Below, one piece after another: positions 59,438 through 64,000 of a stretch of DNA of 64,000 bases. The position numbers were made by a program, and so were the translations under genes. The notes under the pieces were generated by a model. The model was not told the DNA's origin. It did not search any database and worked only from the letters and a program-made list of their open reading frames with translations. The stretch is from CAWJLE01 sp963843645 (GTDB lineage Bacteria > Chloroflexota > Anaerolineae > DAOTYC01). Numbering within the stretch: position 1 is the stretch's first letter; each line of letters starts with the position of its first letter. The stretch is taken from contig CAWJLE010000003.1 in NCBI GenBank assembly GCA_963843645.1, forward strand, positions 1,860,001 through 1,924,000. The letters are read 5' to 3'.

Positions 59438-62400
59438 ATGTCGACGCACGCAAACGTACTGATTGTGGAGCAACCACCGGCCACGTCCCAGTCGGTCGCT
59501 CGCGAGCTGGATCGGGCCGGGCTCGAGCCGACCTGTTTGGTTGCGACGAGCGAAGAACACTTCCGCGCCCTCCTGGACCCGAGGCCCGACGTGATCGTGG
59601 CGGGTTTGCCGGGCGCATCCCGGAAAGCCCAGTTCGGGGCCCTCGAAGCATTGGCGGTATTGCAGGAATGTGGCCTGGCCATCCCGTTGATCGTGATCAG
59701 TGAAGCTTCGGACGCGGAAGAGGCCGTCACCTGCATGAAGCGCGGCGCCGCCGACTACGTCCGCGCCAACCGCATCGGCCCCGCTGTGGTTGAGGCGCTC
59801 GACCGGCGCCCTGCGCGCGAAGTTCCGGACGCCATGCTGCGCGCCCTCCTGGATACGACGCCCGACGTCGTGATCTTCAAGGACCTCCACCACGTCTTCC
59901 TGGCCTGCAGCCGCGCCAAGTGCGAGCAGTCCGGTCTGTCAGAGGATCAACTCATCGGCCGAACCGACTTCGAATTCTTCTCACCAGACACAGCAGAGCG
60001 CTTTCGAGCCGAGGAAGAGCTGGTCGTGGCTACGGGCGAGCGCATCGTCGCCGAGCACTTGCTGGATACGCCGAACGGACCCCGCTGGTACGAGGCCATC
60101 AAGCGGCCCGTCCGCGACGCACAAGGGCAGATCGTCGGCGTGCTGTGCTCCGAACGCGACATCACGGACCGCAAGGCCAGGGAGAATAGCCTGCGGGAGA
60201 ATGAGCGCCGGCTGAAAGGCCTGCAACAGGCGCTGACCGACCTCACCGCCAGCGAGACTCTGAACAACGGTTCGTACGAGGATGCCTGCCGGGAGGCCGT
60301 CGAAGTGTCCACGCGCACCCTGGAGGTCGCGCGCGCCGCCGTCTGGTCGCTCAGCGACGATCTTCCGGTGCTTCGTGCCATTGACCGGTACGAGCTCACC
60401 ACCGACTGTCATTCGCAGGGAGCGGAGTTCGATCTGTCCCACCACGCCGGCACTCTCCGGGCTCTGATGGACAACCGCATCATCGCCGCGGATGACGTGC
60501 GCACTAATCCCGCCACACGCGACATTCTCGAGCCACACTTGACCCAATCCGGGACCGCGGCACTGCTTGCCGCTCCTATTCGCGCGGCCGGCCACGTCCT
60601 CGGCGTCGTCACGTTCAGTCAAATCGGCTCGCCCCGCCAATGGTCGCCCGAGGAGCAGGCCTTCGCCGGTTCGGTGGCCGACATGCTTTCGCTGGTGCAG
60701 GAGCGCGTTAGCCGCCGGCGCATCGAGGCCGAGCGCGACGAACAGCGTCGCCTGTTGCGCGTCGTGCTGGACACTCTTCCGGACTTCATCTTGTTCAAAG
60801 ATACCCAATCGGTTTTCTTGGGCTGCAACCGTGCCTTCGGTGAGTTCTTGGGACGATCCGAAGCCGAAATCATCGGCCGGACCGACCACGACCTGTTCCC
60901 GAAAGAGGACGCACAGCTCTATGCCGACGAGGAACGCCATGTGCTCGAGAGCGGGCAGACGATCGTGAACGAGCACCAGCTCTTCGGCTCGCACGGTACT
61001 CGGTGGGACGAGGCGATCAAGACCCCGTTGCGCGACGAATCCGGGCAGATCATCGGCGTGCTGACCGCCGGCCGTGACATCACCCGCCGCAAGCGGGCCC
61101 AGGCGGAGCGCGACGAGCAGCGCCGCCTGCTCCGCGCCGTGCTCGATACCACTCCGGACCTCGTTGTGTTCAAAGACCGCGATCTGGTCTTCCGCATGAT
61201 CAACCAGAGCTGCGCCCATTTCCATGGGCGGACGGTCGAGTCCATGATCGGCCTCACCGACTTCGATTTGCGGCCGGCGGACTCGGCGCAGAAATTCCGA
61301 GATGAAGAGCTGCGGGTCCTGGAAAGCGGTGAAACTCTGGTCGTCGAAAGGTCGCCGACTGCGGATGACTCGCGGTGGGTGGAGACTGTCAAGACCCGCG
61401 TGTGTGAAGACGCGCCCGGCGCGGGCGACGTTCTGGGTATTCTCGTGACCGTTCGCGACATAACCGATCGCAAGCGAGCCGAGACGGAGCGCGACGAGCA
61501 ACGACGAATGCTTCGCACTTTGATCGACACCAACCCCGACTTGATCACCTTCAAGGACCGCGACTCGATCTTCCGCATCGTCAACGAGGCGTACGCCCAG
61601 TCGTGGGGCCGTCCGGCAAGTGAGATTATCGGACTGTCCGACGTCGACCTGTTTCCGCCTGAGCGCGCACGTCAGTTCCGGGCGGACGAATTGCGCCTCA
61701 TGGAAACCGGGGAGCCGATCAGGGGCGAGTTCTGGCGTGACACCCCTTCCGGGCAACGTTGGGTGGAATTCATCAAGACGCGAGTCTGTGAAGACAATGG
61801 CAATGTGCTGGGTGTGCTGGTCAACATCCGTGACCTGACGGATCGGAAACGAGCCGAGACTGAGCGTGACGAGCAGCGGCGCATGTTGTTGGCTGTCCTG
61901 GACACCACGCCCGATAGAATCGTCTATAAGGATCGCGACTCCGTCTTCCGCCTCGTCAATGCGGCGGCCGCCCGTGACTGGGATCGCACACCGGCTGAGA
62001 TGATCGGTCTGACCGATTTCGATCTATGGCCTCCGGACCAGGCAGCGGCATACCGCGAGGAAGAAATCAGGGTCATGGAAACCGGCGAGCCGTTGGTTGT
62101 GGAGCGGCTGCGCCCCACCCGCTCCGGCGCGCGCTGGACCGAGGTCGTGAAGACGCCTCTGTGTGATGACGAAGGCAAGGTGCTCGGCGTGCTCATCAAC
62201 GTCCGTGACATCGATAGCCGCAAGCAGGCTGCTGAGGTCCAGGCCCGCCGCGTACGCGAGATGACGGCTCTGTACGAGACCTCGCTGGCCATCAATGCCC
62301 AACACGACCTGTCCACGCTGCTCCAGTCTATCGTCCGGCGGGCGGCGGATCTTCTGGGCGGCGGCGTAGGCGAGCTGCACCTGATGCGGTCTGACGGCCG

Positions 62401-64000
62401 GGCGCTGGAAATGGCCGGCAGTTACAACCTGCCGGAAAGCTCGGCACAGCGGGTCGCCAACTTGGGCGAAGGGATGACGGGCCGCACCGCCCAAAGCGGC
62501 GAGATACTGATGCTGGAAGACTACTCCACCTGGGAAGATCGCATCTACGACATGCCCAATCTGCACCGCGCATTGAGCGTGCCGTTGAAGCGGGGCGCCC
62601 AGGTCATCGGCGTGCTGACGATCTTCGACGTAGAGAAGACCGGACCGTTCGACGATGACGAGGTGCGTCTGGTCAATTTGTTCGCCGACCAGGCGACTAT
62701 CGCGCTGCAAAATACGCGCCTGTTTGAGTCCGCACAACGCGAGTTGGTCGAGCGCATCCGCGCGGAGGAAGAGGTGGCTCAGCATGCGCGCGAGATGACG
62801 GCTTTGTACGAAACATCGCTGGCCCTCAACACACAGCGCGACCTGTCCACGTTGCTCCAAACGATCGTCGAAGCCGCGGTGAGGCTAATAGGCACCGGTG
62901 CCGGTGTAGGCGAGCTGTTTCTCATACGTCCGGACGGCGAGACCCTCCAATTGGCCGCCAGCTACAATATGCCGTATCGCGAGCCCAACCAGATCATCGA
63001 CGTCGGTAAGGGTCTCGCCGGTCGCACTGCCCGGGACAATGAGCCGCAGTTCATAGAAGACTATAGCATCTGGGATGGCCGCCTCTGCTCCGAGGTGGAG
63101 CTGCGTCGGGCGTTGAGCGTGCCGCTGAGGCGCGGGAGCCAGGCAATCGGTGTGCTCAACATCTTCGATGTGGACAAGGTGGGTCCGTTCGACGAGAACG
63201 AGATCAGGCTGGTTCAGCTCTTCGTTGACCAGGCCACCGTCGCCATCGAAAACGCCCGCCTCTACGAGGCGGTGCAGCGCGAGCGCGATTTCAGCGCCGG
63301 CGTCCTGGCCACGACTGAGACCGCGGTGGGCGTGTTCGACCCGGAGGGACGCATTCTGCTGTTCAACCGCAAGTGCCAGGAGCTGACGGGCTACACGGAA
63401 GAGGAGATGTTGGGCCGTGTCCTCTGGGAAGTCCTGATTCCGGCCGATGACGTGGAGCGCGTGAAGCAGGCGATGGGCAGCTGGCCCGATCAGGAACCAC
63501 CCAACTACTACGAGAATGCGTGGCTGACCAAGGACGGCCGCAGCGTGCCGCTGGTCTGGCGGAATGGGATCCTCCGCAATCCGAACGGCCAGGTGCTGTT
63601 CATCAGCTCTGGCATGGACATTTCTGAGCGTGTGTCTCGCGAGCAAGAGATCGAACGCCGCAACCGCGAGCTGACGCTGCTGTACGAGACGCTGCGGGCT
63701 GCCAGCAGCTCACTGGACCCGTGCGAAGTCTATCGGCACGTGGCGCAGCTCGCTCGCAATGCTCGGCGGGTTTCCGATCGTCAGCGCCCGGCTGCCCAAA
63801 GGCGGCAAACTGGTGCTCTGCGCATCCGAGGGCTTCCCGGAATTCAGGATGGAGATGGGCCCGACCGAGGGTGTGCACGGCAGGGTGATGCGCACCGGGG
63901 AGCCGGCGTTCGTGTCCGATGTGACCCGTGACCCCGACTACGTGGCGGGGAGGACGGACGTCACGAGCGAAATCTGCGTTCCCGTGAAGGTGGATGGTGA
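59438..64000 (+). CDS. Giant PAS/GAF sensor protein with pseudo-receiver, partial, one frameshift
   Basis: More than 1,520 residues, cut by the right edge. Order: receiver-like domain (1-115), PAS (about 131-240), GAF (274-430), PAS x4 (440-550, 565-675, 690-795, 814-930), GAF (948-1095), GAF (1118-1275), PAS (1288-1400) and the start of another GAF. PAS units repeat the pattern ERDEQRRLLRAVLDTTPDL-VVFKDRD and end VRDITDRKRAE. The receiver lacks the phosphorylated Asp (PDVIVAGLPG where PDLILLD is usual) and the usual Lys. The main frame breaks near 63755-63759 (one A missing); the next frame continues MLGGFPIVSARLPKGGK and is open to the edge. No kinase or cyclase domain is visible yet; one probably follows. 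Start ATG 59438 with GGGAG upstream. Confidence 0.85.

Noticed and set aside
59981..61756. 591-codon open frame on the minus strand
   Set aside because: Antisense to the PAS/GAF sensor; its apparent repeats only mirror the PAS repeats.
1..64000. rRNA, tRNA, insertion sequences, integrases, phage genes, replication origin
   Set aside because: Looked for by eye on both strands; no cloverleaf with CCA-type end, no transposase or recombinase motif, no DnaA-box cluster noticed. A tRNA scan could still find something I missed.

Overview
The window is a GC-rich bacterial chromosome segment that most resembles Chloroflexota, probably Anaerolineae-like. This rests on protein style, not on a marker gene. 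It has many secreted proteins built from SH3-like, NBR1-type Ig-like and Pro/Thr-rich modules, short zinc ribbons fused to membrane proteins, ribose-type sugar ABC operons and a multihaem cytochrome. There are no rRNA or tRNA genes, no CRISPR array, no transposase and no phage genes that I can see.

Layout. 1-12,653 (minus strand): a surface polysaccharide locus. It holds a sugar-phosphate transferase, four genes of the UDP-2,3-diacetamido-2,3-dideoxy-uronic acid type route (Gfo/Idh dehydrogenase, acetyltransferase, DegT aminotransferase, WecB-like epimerase), a GT2, an SMR-like transporter, an FAD oxidoreductase, a polysaccharide deacetylase, a GT39-like membrane glycosyltransferase, a second Gfo/Idh paralogue and a Wzz protein cut by the left edge. 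13,014-19,729 (minus): envelope proteins with zinc ribbons, Pro/Thr repeats, LysM and TolB-like repeats, and a HlyD-type lipoprotein. 20,272-26,560 (plus): a YbhGFSR-like ABC efflux operon with a TetR regulator and a methyltransferase, behind a perfect 11-bp-arm palindrome. 26,729-37,516 (plus): a GntR-controlled sugar ABC transporter and dehydrogenase operon. Its binding protein is a tandem double domain, and its middle enzyme genes carry a dense run of single-base frameshifts. 37,672-41,785: a chagasin-like inhibitor with C-terminal repeats, a GT1 glycosyltransferase, a dehydrogenase and a GNAT. 42,566-45,526: a second sugar ABC transporter. 45,962-48,513: a double rhodanese protein and an eleven-haem cytochrome. 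48,902-53,666: an N-formylglutamate amidohydrolase-like protein, MscL, an Ig/TPR membrane protein and a secreted protein. 53,713-59,089 (minus): four tandem SH3/NBR1-Ig secreted paralogues. 59,438 to the end: a giant PAS/GAF sensor cut by the right edge.

Most notable: the cytochrome reading frame holds an in-frame TGA (47,394) followed by a 10-bp stem with a GGU loop at the spacing of a bacterial SECIS element, so it may be an undescribed selenoprotein. Frameshifts elsewhere in the window mean sequence quality must be checked before that claim or any pseudogene claim is accepted.

Promoters share a clear style: TATAAT boxes, often preceded by TGC or TGT (extended -10), with 16-18 bp spacing.
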